A stretch of 64,000 nucleotides of DNA from contig JAIYAP010000040.1 in the NCBI GenBank assembly GCA_027488935.1, forward strand, positions 124,001 through 188,000. The letters are read 5' to 3'. The notes below the pieces were generated by a model. That model did not search any database and was not told the DNA's origin. It worked only from the letters and a program-made list of their open reading frames with translations. A program made the position numbers and the translations under genes. Below are positions 22,416-31,460 of this stretch, piece after piece (position 1 is the stretch's first letter; each line of letters starts with the position of its first letter). The stretch is from Saprospiraceae bacterium. Its GTDB lineage: Bacteria; Bacteroidota; Bacteroidia; Chitinophagales; Saprospiraceae.

Positions 22416-23963
22416 CTATTGTTTTACCAATCTCCCATTCCCAACGATCGAATTTTGATCCATTACCTGCCAAATATAAATACCCGAAGGAAGTTGGTTT
22501 GTAATAATGGGGTTTGTGCCTGATAATACGGTTTGTCTTAATACCATTCGGCCCGTCAAATCAAAGCACCGAAGTGTAGCCTCCTGTTTTGTTAAATCCT
22601 TGATTTCCAGATTAAACTGCGTTGTGCAGGGATTTGGATAAATAGCAATTTGTGTAGCAGTATCCGATTGTTCCAAAGTGCTCACAATCGTTGCGGTGAC
22701 GTTCACCGTATCCCCACAATCGCCATTGAAACAGCCATTTTCATCCAAGGTTAACAACCAATCATATCCTTTTCCTGCCGCAGGCGGGGCAGTTTCACGT
22801 GCTGTCCCACCAAGAACCAAACCTTTTTTATTGGGTAAAAAATCCAGTCCTTTAAAACTTGTATTGCCATCCGGGAATACCGTACTGAAACGATAAAATT
22901 TTTGCCCTAATAAATCCCCCTGTGCCGACCATTTAGAAAGCCAGCCAAGTAGATGATTAGAGGGAAAATTATATTCTCCCACAACATATACATTGCCAGC
23001 CTGGTCTGTTTTAGTATCAGAAATATATAATAAGTCTTGCAAAGGATAACTTCCTGCACAAAATGGCTGTGCAGTACTGTCAATGGATTCGTTAAACCCA
23101 TTTAAGCAAATGGATTGTGTGCTGCCAGTATCATCTACATCAATTAAAAAAAAGGAATCCGCTGAAAGCTGACGCGTTAAAAAGGGCAGTATGGCAGGTT
23201 GGGAGGACAAATCGGTGAAGCCAATTAAAGTCCCATCCAAGTTGACACTTATTGCCATATATTTAGAGGAAGGAGCCACGACCGGTGTATAATCACTGAT
23301 CAATACAATTTTATCACTCAACTTTACGGCAGTGTATGCATAATTATAATCTAAATTTTCCCAATCTGGCAAAAGGTGACTTAGGGACCACAATATGGTT
23401 CCATCAACCTTAAGGTAATTTACATCTAAATACTCTTTACCATTGGTATTATCGACCCTTGTGCTAAAATGGTAAACCTCATCGGCTGTTACACCTTTCA
23501 GGATCGATCCAGCAAGCGAAACCCCGTCGGCTGAATTAAATTCTCGACTCCATAATTTCTTGCCGTTTTTATCCAAACCCCATAAAATAGAACTTTGCGG
23601 GTCATTGCCAAAATCATAAGTCTGGTCAGAAGCAACAAGGAGTCCGGAAGTATGTGCATAGGCGGATAGCGGTGATATGATTTGGTTGTGTTGAATTAGC
23701 GTTGGATCAATTTTATGTCGAAATAAATGCGCCCCCTGGATTGAAAAGCCATCCACAACGCCATATCTGTTATTAAAAGTAAAGAAGCCTGCATAATAAG
23801 CGTCACTGATTAAGTATATTCGATCATCCTGGCATCGCGGGATGATATTAAAAGTAGCGATGGTATCTTCTCTTGGAATTAGGATTGATAACTGGTCTTG
23901 AGCGAGAAGCAGGTACGGGCTTAAATAGAGCAGGATGGGAAGGAAAATTGTTTTGTTTTTCAT
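22416..23963 (-). CDS. Secreted protein with T9SS type A sorting domain
   Basis: 515 residues. Signal peptide about 1-21 (ends LLLAQ). The body (about 30-430) looks like a repeated beta-structure of reporter-like sequences (GLLVASDQTYDFGNDPQSSILWGLDKNGKKLW, DQAGNVYVVGEYNF), consistent with a propeller. The C-terminal 80 residues form a type A sorting domain: IAIYPNPCTTQFNLEI, LRCFDLTGRMVLRQTV, LPSGIYIWQVMDQNS, GNGRLVKQ. It should be exported by the type IX system and attached to or released from the surface. Ligand or enzyme role unknown. Confidence 0.88.
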   Translation of the reverse strand: MKNKTIFLPILLYLSPYLLLAQDQLSILIPREDTIATFNIIPRCQDDRIYLISDAYYAGFFTFNNRYGVVDGFSIQGAHLFRHKIDPTLIQHNQIISPLSAYAHTSGLLVASDQTYDFGNDPQSSILWGLDKNGKKLWSREFNSADGVSLAGSILKGVTADEVYHFSTRVDNTNGKEYLDVNYLKVDGTILWSLSHLLPDWENLDYNYAYTAVKLSDKIVLISDYTPVVAPSSKYMAISVNLDGTLIGFTDLSSQPAILPFLTRQLSADSFFLIDVDDTGSTQSICLNGFNESIDSTAQPFCAGSYPLQDLLYISDTKTDQAGNVYVVGEYNFPSNHLLGWLSKWSAQGDLLGQKFYRFSTVFPDGNTSFKGLDFLPNKKGLVLGGTARETAPPAAGKGYDWLLTLDENGCFNGDCGDTVNVTATIVSTLEQSDTATQIAIYPNPCTTQFNLEIKDLTKQEATLRCFDLTGRMVLRQTVLSGTNPIITNQLPSGIYIWQVMDQNSIVGNGRLVKQ

Positions 23964-24020
23964 TGCTTGGTGGCATTTAATCCATAATTAAGATGTTTGT
24001 TTTGTGTTAATGGTTGCTTT

Positions 24021-24055
24021 GGGACAAGTCGCGACTTGTCCCTACTTGTCCCTAC
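24021..24055. repeat. Stop-codon palindrome, third locus
   Basis: GGGACAAGTCG and its reverse complement form a perfect 22-bp palindrome (24021-24042); on the minus strand it is preceded by a duplicated GTAGGGACAA. The outer GTAGGG (24050-24055) provides the TAG stop of the DUF1801 gene at 24052-24054. Confidence 0.9.
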
Positions 24056-24417
24056 CGCCGCCGCGCATTCCCCCAATCCGCATCCACCAACAACGCCTCT
24101 ATCACCAATTCCGTAACCAATTCCATCTGAATATCCCTGACCGTTTCAAAAAACACCCCGGCCACCGCACTGCGGTCTTTAAAATCAAGCAAACCCTGTG
24201 CATTGGAAAGCGCGCGCGCACGCACGAAGCACATTTCTACCCCACCCTTTTTTTGAGGATTCAAATAACAAATCCAGGTATGTTGGCCGTAAAAAGGCAC
24301 AGCGTATCTTATTTTACTATTTACCGCTGGAAAACTGAGCATTAATTCGTGTAAAACGCGCATGATACGGGCTTCTTCGCCGCCCCGCCGTTCTATATAA
24401 TCCAAACAGGCATCCAT
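24052..24417 (-). CDS. DUF1801 (YdhG-like) protein
   Basis: 121 residues. The family block is visible: LSFPAVNSKIRYAVPFYGQHTWICYLNPQKKGGVEMCFVRARAL. This fold resembles frataxin/YdhG; function unknown. The start overlaps the carbonic anhydrase stop by one base (TAATG), so it is translationally coupled. The last codons are repeated CGG/CGC arginines (NARRR) running straight into the palindromic repeat, whose TAG ends the frame; the C-terminus may therefore have been set by the repeat. Confidence 0.85.
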   Translation of the reverse strand: MDACLDYIERRGGEEARIMRVLHELMLSFPAVNSKIRYAVPFYGQHTWICYLNPQKKGGVEMCFVRARALSNAQGLLDFKDRSAVAGVFFETVRDIQMELVTELVIEALLVDADWGNARRR

Positions 24418-24929
24418 TATTTAAACCACCCCGAATACATAATATAGTTATTGGCGATCCGCTCAATCTGGCCCTGAAACAACTCGGGCGTAAGTTCTTT
24501 TACCCGTTTCGCAGGCACGCCCGCGTACACGCCGCCCGCGTGACAAACCATTTTTTCTAAAATAACCGCTCCGGCTGCAATCAGGCAGTTTTCTTCCACC
24601 ACCGCTTCATCCATCACAATCGCGCCCATGCCGATGAGCACATTGTCGTGCAGCGTACAGCCGTGTACCAACGCGCGATGCCCAATGCTCACGTTGTTGC
24701 CAATGGTGGTGCCGCATTTCTGGTACGTCGCGTGCAAAATTGCGCCATCCTGAATATTCACTTTATTGCCAATGCGGATAAAATTCACATCGCCGCGCAC
24801 CACTGCCTGAAACCAAACAGAACATTGGTCGCCCATCACCACATCGCCGATAATGGTGGCATTTTCGGCCAAAAAACAATCCGCACCAAATTGTGGGGTA
24901 AAATCGCGACAATCGATTATTAATGCCAT
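24417..24929 (-). CDS. Gamma-class carbonic anhydrase family protein
   Basis: 170 residues, left-handed beta helix of hexapeptide repeats (TIIGDVVMGDQCSVWFQAVVRGDVNFIRIGNKVNIQDGAILHA). Zinc ligands expected for the family are present: His in ILHA, and the pair in SIGHRALVHGCTL. The YrdA/PaaY subtype; relatives have weak or no carbonic anhydrase activity, so hydration of CO2 is likely but not certain. Third gene of ddl-vanZ-gca-DUF1801. Confidence 0.92.
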   Translation of the reverse strand: MALIIDCRDFTPQFGADCFLAENATIIGDVVMGDQCSVWFQAVVRGDVNFIRIGNKVNIQDGAILHATYQKCGTTIGNNVSIGHRALVHGCTLHDNVLIGMGAIVMDEAVVEENCLIAAGAVILEKMVCHAGGVYAGVPAKRVKELTPELFQGQIERIANNYIMYSGWFK

Positions 24930-24947
24930 TTTAAAACGGTTAAATCT

Positions 24948-25355
24948 TTAAAATTTTGGTTCCAAGCGCCCTTTTCGGCGCAAAAGCGGGATAAACAGCG
25001 ATAAACCCAGCAAAGCACCCAAGGTATTGGCCAACATATCGCCGTATTCATAATAACGGCCGGGTACAAAAGCAAACTGCACAAACTCCATCAAAATACC
25101 ATAAAATGCCGCAAAAACGACAGAAATAATGATTTGTCGGCGCGATAACTTCGCCCTTTTGCGGCGCTGCAACCCAAATAAAATCAGCCAGGTAAACACC
25201 GCGTAAATCGTAGCATGCGCGAGTTTGTCCGGGGCAAAAAAGGGCGTTTTGGGCAATGCAGGGGCCGGCATCACCGATAATCCGGTAATAAGGGTCATCC
25301 AAAGGATTGCTGGTAACAGGTATTTTATCATTGGGTATGGCTTATTTTGTACCAT
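24948..25355 (-). CDS. VanZ-family membrane protein
   Basis: 135 residues from the ATG at 25353-25355, which overlaps the ddl frame end only slightly; a start at 25370 or at 25331 is also possible. Four membrane segments: YLLPAILWMTLITGLSVMP, KLAHATIYAVFTWLILFGL, IIISVVFAAFYGILMEFVQ and GDMLANTLGALLGLSLFIPLL. The DKLAHATIY and YEYGDMLANTLGA patterns are VanZ hallmarks. VanZ gives low-level teicoplanin resistance in Enterococcus; most relatives have unknown roles. The link to ddl is suggestive of cell-wall work. Confidence 0.88.
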   Translation of the reverse strand: MVQNKPYPMIKYLLPAILWMTLITGLSVMPAPALPKTPFFAPDKLAHATIYAVFTWLILFGLQRRKRAKLSRRQIIISVVFAAFYGILMEFVQFAFVPGRYYEYGDMLANTLGALLGLSLFIPLLRRKGRLEPKF

Positions 25356-25359
25356 GGCT

Positions 25360-26322
25360 TTATGCCGCACAGGCTTCTTCTACCAAGGCTGCAAAAAACG
25401 CTCCCAATTCCCAACCTGCCGATTTGGCTTGCTGCGGAACTAGGCTGGCCGGGGAAATACCAGGGATGGTATTGGCCTCCAGGATGTGAAACACGCCATT
25501 CGACAAAATATAATCGAACCGTACCACGCCGCGACATTGCAACAAGGCATATAACGCCCGGGTGCGCTCCTGACATTGCTGCGTTTCGGCCTCCGTGAGG
25601 GCGGCGGGTGTTACTTCCTGTGATTTGCCTTCATATTTGGCCGCATAATCGAAAAATTCGGTTTCCGGAATGATCTCAGTAACCGGCAACACCACGATTT
25701 CACCTTTATGCCGAAAAGCGCCGTTGGCAAATTCGCGGCCCGGCAAGAAACTTTCCACCACCGTTTCATCACCAAAACGAAAGGCTTCTTCAATGGCCGG
25801 CAACAATTCCTCGGCTGTTTTTACCTTGCTTACCCCGAAACTGGAACCATGTGTATTGGGTTTTACAAAAAGCGGCAAGCCCAGGCTCAACAATGAAGCC
25901 GTATCAATCGCCTGGCCCTGATGCAACAACACCGATTTGGCCATCGGAATGCCATACGGCGCGAGTTGGGTTTTCGTGTTGTGCTTGTTCATCGTGAGCG
26001 CGCTCACATACCCGTCACAACAGGTGTACGGAATGCCCAACAATTCGAAATATCCCTGCAACTTGCCATCTTCGAGCGGCGAACCATGCAAAGCGGCAAA
26101 CGCACAGTCGAAATGGATCTTTTCGCCCGCAATCGTCAAACTAAAATCGTTTTTATCCACTTGGGTGCCGGTCACCACCTCCCGCCAATCGGCTTTTTGA
26201 AAATCGATCATAAAACACCGATATTGGTCGGTCGGCAGGTGATCAAACACCACCTGCGCACTTTTCAAAGAAATTACCCGCTCTTCAGAATCGCCGCCGG
26301 TAAGAATGGCAATGTTTTTCAT
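25360..26322 (-). CDS. ddl: D-alanine--D-alanine ligase
   Basis: 320 residues, ATP-grasp fold. N-terminus IAILTGGDSEERVISLKSAQVV; HGSPLEDGKLQGYFELLGIPYTCC; KPNTHGSSFGVSKVK; and C-terminal RFDYILSNGVFHILEANTIPGISPASLVPQQ, where the metal-binding Glu/Asn of LEANTIPG is present. It makes the D-Ala-D-Ala dipeptide for peptidoglycan. First gene of a four-gene operon. A TAACTTTG -7 element lies at 26352-26359 without a good -33. Confidence 0.95.
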   Translation of the reverse strand: MKNIAILTGGDSEERVISLKSAQVVFDHLPTDQYRCFMIDFQKADWREVVTGTQVDKNDFSLTIAGEKIHFDCAFAALHGSPLEDGKLQGYFELLGIPYTCCDGYVSALTMNKHNTKTQLAPYGIPMAKSVLLHQGQAIDTASLLSLGLPLFVKPNTHGSSFGVSKVKTAEELLPAIEEAFRFGDETVVESFLPGREFANGAFRHKGEIVVLPVTEIIPETEFFDYAAKYEGKSQEVTPAALTEAETQQCQERTRALYALLQCRGVVRFDYILSNGVFHILEANTIPGISPASLVPQQAKSAGWELGAFFAALVEEACAA

Positions 26323-26445
26323 GCAAATGTTGTCATTAGGTTAAATCTGCCCAAAGTTACATCATGCATTAAACGTATCGTCTGAATATTCGTCTTAGTA
26401 GCGTTATTTTTTAACAAGTACCCATTTTCAATCCACCCAAATATA

Positions 26446-26540
26446 GCCAACACGAAGTGGTTACAAATCCCGGTAGCGTCTAATCCATTGAAAACCAATC
26501 TTTATCCATCCATCCTTCAAATCCCCCTAAATCCTGGTCT
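26446..26540 (+). repeat. Dispersed 95-bp repeat, copy 1
   Basis: Shares TCTAATCCATTGAAAA, a TTTATCCATCCATCCTTCAA block and AATCCTGGTCTATG with copies at 27995 and 39830. Most diverged of the three copies. Its end provides the region immediately around the DUF1800 start codon at 26541. Confidence 0.85.
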
Positions 26541-27974
26541 ATGAGTCAACTACGCATTCAACACCTGCTTTGGCGTACCGGCTTTGGTCCGGCCACCGCC
26601 GATTGGAGCCAATGGGCCAATTTGTCGGAAAAAGCGTGCTGGCAAAAAATAAAATCCGATGCAAGCGCTGCACCTGAATATTTTGATGTGGCCGACAATG
26701 CCATCAAGGGTTTGCTCATGGGGGCTGGCCAAGCGGGCCAAATGCAACGCGAAAGTTTGGACAACGAAGAAAAAAAGCGGGTCCGCAAACAAAGCCGCGA
26801 TGATTTGCAAACCCTCAACCTCCGCTGGCTGGATGCCATGACCCATTCCAAGGCGCAATTGCGCGAAAAAATGGCACTTTTCTGGCATGGTCACTTCGCC
26901 AGCCGCAACATCAACATCCTGTACCAGCAGCAATTGCTCGATATTACCCGGCAACAAGCCTTGGGTAATTTTGGTGAATTGTTGCGCGCTGTATCCAAAA
27001 GTGCCGCCATGTTGGCGTTTCTCAACAACCAGCAAAATAAAAAAGAGCATCCCAACGAGAATTTTGCCCGCGAGGTCATGGAGCTATTCACCCTCGGCCG
27101 CGGCAATTACAGCGAGCAGGACGTCAAAGAAGCCGCACGCGCATTTACCGGCTGGTCTTTTCGCCTCAACGGGGAGTTTTTCTTCCGCCGCCGCGAACAC
27201 GATTACGGTTCCAAAACCATTTTGGGCAAAACCGGCAATTTCGAAGGCGAGGACGTGCTCGATCTTTTGCTGGCACAGCCCCAAACAGCGCGCTTTATCA
27301 CGCGCAAACTGTACAAATTTCTCGTAAACGAAGAAAAAATCCCGGAAGCCCGTATCACTGAATTGGCCAACGGATTTTTCAAAAGCGGTTACGATATCAC
27401 CCAATTGCTGGATGCCATCGTGGGCAGCAGCTGGTTTCATGACGCCGAAAATACCGGTGCAAAAATCAAATCGCCCATCGAACTATGGGTAGGGATGCGC
27501 CGGGCCATGCCTTTTGAAATGGAAAATCCTGAAAATCAGGTGCTTTTGCAAAAGGCGCTCGGACAAGTGCTGCTGTTTCCGCCCAATGTAGCAGGCTGGC
27601 CAGGCGGAAAAACCTGGATTGACAGTTCTTCGCTGATGTTGCGCCTGCGTTTGCCCCAAATGATCGCATTTCAGGGCGATTTGGATTTGCACACCAAAAC
27701 CGACGACGACCAGCAAATGGGTGAAATGGAAGGCATGCGCAACCGTCAAAAGCGGTTTGCGGCAAAAACAGACTGGCAACCGGTGCTCAAGCGTTTTAAA
27801 GGCATCCCGGACAAAGAATTGATCCCGCAAATTGCCCGTGCTTTATGGCAAACGCCTGTAGCCACACCGCCTTTAGCCGTACTTGAACGCCACACGGACC
27901 AAAGTAGCCGTGAAAAACAGATTGAAACCGCTTTTGTGCAATTAATGGCCACCCCGGAATATCAATTGTGCTAA
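26541..27974 (+). CDS. DUF1800 family protein
   Basis: 477 residues. The family pattern is clear: QHLLWRTGFGPA near the start, REKMALFWHGHFASR (about 112), HPNENFAREVMELFTLGRGNYSEQDVKEAARAFTGWSF (about 173), and LGQVLLFPPNVAGWPGGKTWIDSSSL (about 345). DUF1800 proteins nearly always sit beside DUF1501 proteins, as here; the function is unknown and may concern the cell surface. No signal peptide. The repeat copy just upstream spans the leader. Confidence 0.93.
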   Translation: MSQLRIQHLLWRTGFGPATADWSQWANLSEKACWQKIKSDASAAPEYFDVADNAIKGLLMGAGQAGQMQRESLDNEEKKRVRKQSRDDLQTLNLRWLDAMTHSKAQLREKMALFWHGHFASRNINILYQQQLLDITRQQALGNFGELLRAVSKSAAMLAFLNNQQNKKEHPNENFAREVMELFTLGRGNYSEQDVKEAARAFTGWSFRLNGEFFFRRREHDYGSKTILGKTGNFEGEDVLDLLLAQPQTARFITRKLYKFLVNEEKIPEARITELANGFFKSGYDITQLLDAIVGSSWFHDAENTGAKIKSPIELWVGMRRAMPFEMENPENQVLLQKALGQVLLFPPNVAGWPGGKTWIDSSSLMLRLRLPQMIAFQGDLDLHTKTDDDQQMGEMEGMRNRQKRFAAKTDWQPVLKRFKGIPDKELIPQIARALWQTPVATPPLAVLERHTDQSSREKQIETAFVQLMATPEYQLC

Positions 27975-27994
27975 CCACCCCTAAATCAGTTTAT

Positions 27995-28093
27995 CGTCAA
28001 CGCAAGGTGGTTATGAAAACAGCTGGCTTCTAATCCATTGAAAATCAAGTTTTTTATTCATCCATCTTTCAAATCCATTTAAATCTGGGTCTA
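27995..28093 (+). repeat. Dispersed 95-bp repeat, copy 2
   Basis: GTCAACGCAAGGTGGTTATG, then AAAACAGCTGGCTTCTAATC, then ATTGAAAATCAAGTTTTTTA, then a CATCCATCTTTCAAATCCAT block and AAATCTGGGTCTA. About nine tenths identical by eye to copy 3. It ends 2 bp before the DUF1501 ATG. Confidence 0.9.
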
Positions 28094-28095
28094 TT

Positions 28096-29295
28096 ATGCT
28101 CATAAAACGGCGCGATTTTCTTCAAAATACTTCCCTCGCAACGGCGGCGTTGTGGATGCCCCGGTTTTTAAAAGGCCTGGAAACGCCCGGTTCAATCGCC
28201 AACAACGGCCGCATTTTGATTGTCCTGCAACTCAGCGGTGGCAACGATGGGCTCAATACAGTCATCCCGACCCGCAACGATATTTATTACCGCGAACGGC
28301 CTAAATTGGCCATTGCCCGCGAAACAGCCCTGCAACTGACCGATGAAACGGGCCTGCATCCGGCTTTGAGCGGACTGAAGAACCTGTTTGACCAAGGACA
28401 AATGGCCATTTTGAACAGTGTTGGCTACCCCAATCCCGATCGTTCGCATTTTAGAAGCATGGATATTTGGCAAACGGCCAGTCCGGCGCAGGATTATTGG
28501 ACCACCGGCTGGCTCGGGCGTTACCTCGATGCCCAATGCCAAGGTCGTAGCCGCCCAACGGCCGCGCTCGAAATAGACGATACGCTGGGCCTGGCGCTGA
28601 AGGGCAAAGACATCAAGGGTTTGGCGCTGCAGGATGTAAAACGCCTGTACGAATCGGCCAAAAGCCCCTATTTCGAGGCCTATATTAAGGCAAAACAGGT
28701 CCAACAGGAGGCTGCTCCCGTTGATTATTTGTACAAAACGATGTCAGAAACGCTTTCCTCTGCCGATTATTTGTTTGAAAAAAGCAAGGCAAAAAGCAGC
28801 ACGGGTACCTACCCTGGCACGGGTTTGGGCAAAGATTTTAAAACCATCGCGTCCCTGATTTTGTCGGATGTAGATACTTCGGTGTATTATTTATCGCATG
28901 GCAGTTTTGATACACATGTGAACCAACAGAACCAGCAGCAGCGCCTGTTTCAGGAAATGAACGATGCTTTGGCGGCTTTTGCAGCAGATATGACCAACAA
29001 CAACCGCTGGAAAGACGTGCTGGTGGTCACTTTTTCTGAATTCGGGCGCCGGGTTGCCCAAAATGCCAGCGGTGGCACCGACCATGGCACGGCCAACCAC
29101 ATGATGATGATGGGCGGGGCACTCAAAGAAAAAGGCATGCTCAATGCCATGCCCGACCTGAGCAATCTTTCGGAGGGTGACCTGCAATATCAGGTAGATT
29201 TCAGGCAAGTGTATGCCACCTTGCTACAAAACTGGCTTAAAGCGGACGCTACACAAGTACTCGGAGCCCGTTTTGCACCCTTACAGTTTGTGTAG
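28096..29295 (+). CDS. DUF1501 family protein with Tat signal
   Basis: 399 residues. N-terminus MLIKRRDFLQNTSLATAALW is a twin-arginine export signal. The alkaline-phosphatase-like DUF1501 core shows RILIVLQLSGGNDGLNTVIP, HPALSGLKNLFDQGQMAILNSVGYPNPDRSHFRSMDIW, and VLVVTFSEFGRRVAQNASGGTDHGTANHMMMMGG. Metal ligands (Asp in GGND, Asp/His in TDHG, SHF) are kept, so a phosphatase or sulfatase-like hydrolase is possible; no substrate is known. Partner of DUF1800 at 26541, with a separate leader. Confidence 0.93.
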   Translation: MLIKRRDFLQNTSLATAALWMPRFLKGLETPGSIANNGRILIVLQLSGGNDGLNTVIPTRNDIYYRERPKLAIARETALQLTDETGLHPALSGLKNLFDQGQMAILNSVGYPNPDRSHFRSMDIWQTASPAQDYWTTGWLGRYLDAQCQGRSRPTAALEIDDTLGLALKGKDIKGLALQDVKRLYESAKSPYFEAYIKAKQVQQEAAPVDYLYKTMSETLSSADYLFEKSKAKSSTGTYPGTGLGKDFKTIASLILSDVDTSVYYLSHGSFDTHVNQQNQQQRLFQEMNDALAAFAADMTNNNRWKDVLVVTFSEFGRRVAQNASGGTDHGTANHMMMMGGALKEKGMLNAMPDLSNLSEGDLQYQVDFRQVYATLLQNWLKADATQVLGARFAPLQFV

Positions 29296-29384
29296 CAGTG
29301 CAGTTACGGCAATTTTCAGGATGCTATGTTTTCGCAAAAAATATAGATATTGAGCCGAATATTCGGTTGCCTAAAAATTTGCTT

Positions 29385-31388
29385 ATGAAATACCATAAAA
29401 TCCTGTTTTTCAGTTTTTTATCCTTGTTTTTTGCCTGTAAAATGCCAAAGGCCGTTCAAAACACCGAACTCGGAAGCTACCCATTGTACCAGCAGGGTGA
29501 TTTGGGCATGGCATACGGGCCAGATCGCAGCGTATTCAAACTTTGGGCCCCTACCGCGACGGCGGTGCGGTTGTTGTTGTATCCGACCGGCATCGAGGGC
29601 AAACCCACCCAAACCATTGCCCTGCGTCGGGGCGACAAAGGCGTTTGGTCTGCTACCCTGCCCGGCAATCAATTGGGCAAATACTATACCGTGCAGGTAA
29701 AAAACAAAGACAAATGGTTGGATGAAACGCCCGACCCTTGGGCAAAAGCAGTTGGGGTAAACGGCCTGCGCGGACAGATTGTTGACCTTCAGGCCACCAA
29801 TCCAGTTGGTTGGGAACAAGATAAACGTCCTGCCCCAAAAAGCCCTACCGACATCATAATCTATGAATTACACATCCGCGATCTCTCTATACATGCGAGC
29901 GCGGGCATTCAACATAAAGGCCAATTCCTGGGTTTGGCAGAAGCGGGCACCAAAAGCCCCGAAGGATTATCTACCGGACTCGACCATTTGAAAGCATTGG
30001 GCATTACGCACGTGCATTTGTTGCCAGCATTTGATTTTCGGTCGATTGATGAACGCTTACCCGCCGATAAACGGCCCTTCAATTGGGGCTATGATCCCGA
30101 ACACTACAATGTACCCGAGGGCAGTTATGCCAGTGACCCTTACGATGGCGCCGTGCGCATCCGCGAATTCAAACAAATGGTCCAGGCCTTGCATCAGGCG
30201 GGCATTGGGGTCATCCTGGATGTCGTGTACAACCATACAGGCACTACGGATGCATCGGTATTCAACCGCATCGAACCGGGCTATTTTTACCGCAAAAACG
30301 CCGATGGTACCTATTCCAATGCGTCTGGCTGTGGCAACGAAACGGCCTCCGAAAAACCCATGATGCGGCAATTTATGCTCGAATCGGTATTATATTGGGC
30401 AAAAACATACCATATTGACGGATTTCGTTTCGATTTGATGGGCATTCATGACCAGGAAACCATGAATCAAATGAGCAAGGCCCTGCATCAACAAAACCCC
30501 AATGTGTTCATTTATGGGGAAGGCTGGACCTCCGGCGGATCACCCCTGCCGGATTCCTTGCGCGCGCTAAAAGCCCATACCTGGAAACTGGATCAGGTAG
30601 CCGCGTTTAGCGATGACATGCGCGATGGCTTGAAAGGCAGTGTATTTGAACACAGCGACCGCGGATTTGTAAGCGGCAAAACAGGATTGGAAGAAACGAT
30701 CAAATTTGGCATCGTGGCAGCCACCCAACATCCGGAAGTGGATTACAGCAAAGTAAATTATTCCAAAGCGCCTTGGGCGGGCCAGCCTGGACAGTGTATC
30801 AATTATGCCAGCTGCCATGACAACCATAGTTTATGGGATAAACTGGACATTGCTTGTCCAACTGCCGCCGAAACCGACCGAATACGCATGCAAAAACTGG
30901 CCCTGGGCATTGTTTTGAGTGCGCAAGGTGTCCCTTTTTTGGATGCAGGGGTAGAAATGTGCCGCAGCAAACAAGGCGTAGAAAACTCCTTTAATGCGCC
31001 CGACAGCATCAATCAGATTGATTGGCGCAGAAAAAGTCAGTACCGGGACGTGTATGAATATGTGAAGTCGTTGATTCAGTTGCGTAAAAACCACCCGGCC
31101 TTTCGGATGCCCACGGCCGAAATGATCCGCCGCAACCTGCAATTTTTACCGGTAAGCAACTCAGAATGGGTGGCTTACCGCATCAACAACGGCGCCAATG
31201 GGGATCGCTGGCAGAACATCCTCGTATTGCTCAATGGAAACGCCAAAGCCGGTAATTATGTGCTGCCAGCAGGCACCTGGACCGTAGTGGCCGATGAAAA
31301 CAGCGTGGATGAGCAAGGTTTGCGGGTACTGCGGGGAAGCAAAGTGACGGTTCCAGGCACCAGTTTAATGATCCTGGTGGCCGAATAA
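29385..31388 (+). CDS. pulA: Lipoprotein type I pullulanase
   Basis: 667 residues from ATG 29385, where a lipoprotein signal begins (MKYHKILFFSFLSLFFAC, Cys18). CBM48-like domain (about 35-130), then a GH13 barrel with FNWGYDPEHYNVPEGSYASDP (the YNWGYDP pullulanase mark), DVVYNHT, GFRFDLMG with the nucleophile Asp, YGEGW with the acid/base Glu, and ASCHDNHSLWDK. It cleaves alpha-1,6 links in pullulan or glycogen-type glucans, probably at the cell envelope. It starts 90 bp after DUF1501 but looks functionally separate. Confidence 0.94.
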   Translation: MKYHKILFFSFLSLFFACKMPKAVQNTELGSYPLYQQGDLGMAYGPDRSVFKLWAPTATAVRLLLYPTGIEGKPTQTIALRRGDKGVWSATLPGNQLGKYYTVQVKNKDKWLDETPDPWAKAVGVNGLRGQIVDLQATNPVGWEQDKRPAPKSPTDIIIYELHIRDLSIHASAGIQHKGQFLGLAEAGTKSPEGLSTGLDHLKALGITHVHLLPAFDFRSIDERLPADKRPFNWGYDPEHYNVPEGSYASDPYDGAVRIREFKQMVQALHQAGIGVILDVVYNHTGTTDASVFNRIEPGYFYRKNADGTYSNASGCGNETASEKPMMRQFMLESVLYWAKTYHIDGFRFDLMGIHDQETMNQMSKALHQQNPNVFIYGEGWTSGGSPLPDSLRALKAHTWKLDQVAAFSDDMRDGLKGSVFEHSDRGFVSGKTGLEETIKFGIVAATQHPEVDYSKVNYSKAPWAGQPGQCINYASCHDNHSLWDKLDIACPTAAETDRIRMQKLALGIVLSAQGVPFLDAGVEMCRSKQGVENSFNAPDSINQIDWRRKSQYRDVYEYVKSLIQLRKNHPAFRMPTAEMIRRNLQFLPVSNSEWVAYRINNGANGDRWQNILVLLNGNAKAGNYVLPAGTWTVVADENSVDEQGLRVLRGSKVTVPGTSLMILVAE

Positions 31389-31460
31389 AAAGAAATATTG
31401 CGCTTTAAAACGAAATTTATGCAGGTTTGAAGCGCAAAAGCACGACTTTTCAGAACAATC

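Noticed and set aside
26356-26363. GTTACATC upstream of ddl as a seventh regulon site
   Set aside because: It overlaps a canonical TAACTTTG -7 element and has no second box at 21 bp nor CTTTG at 23 bp.
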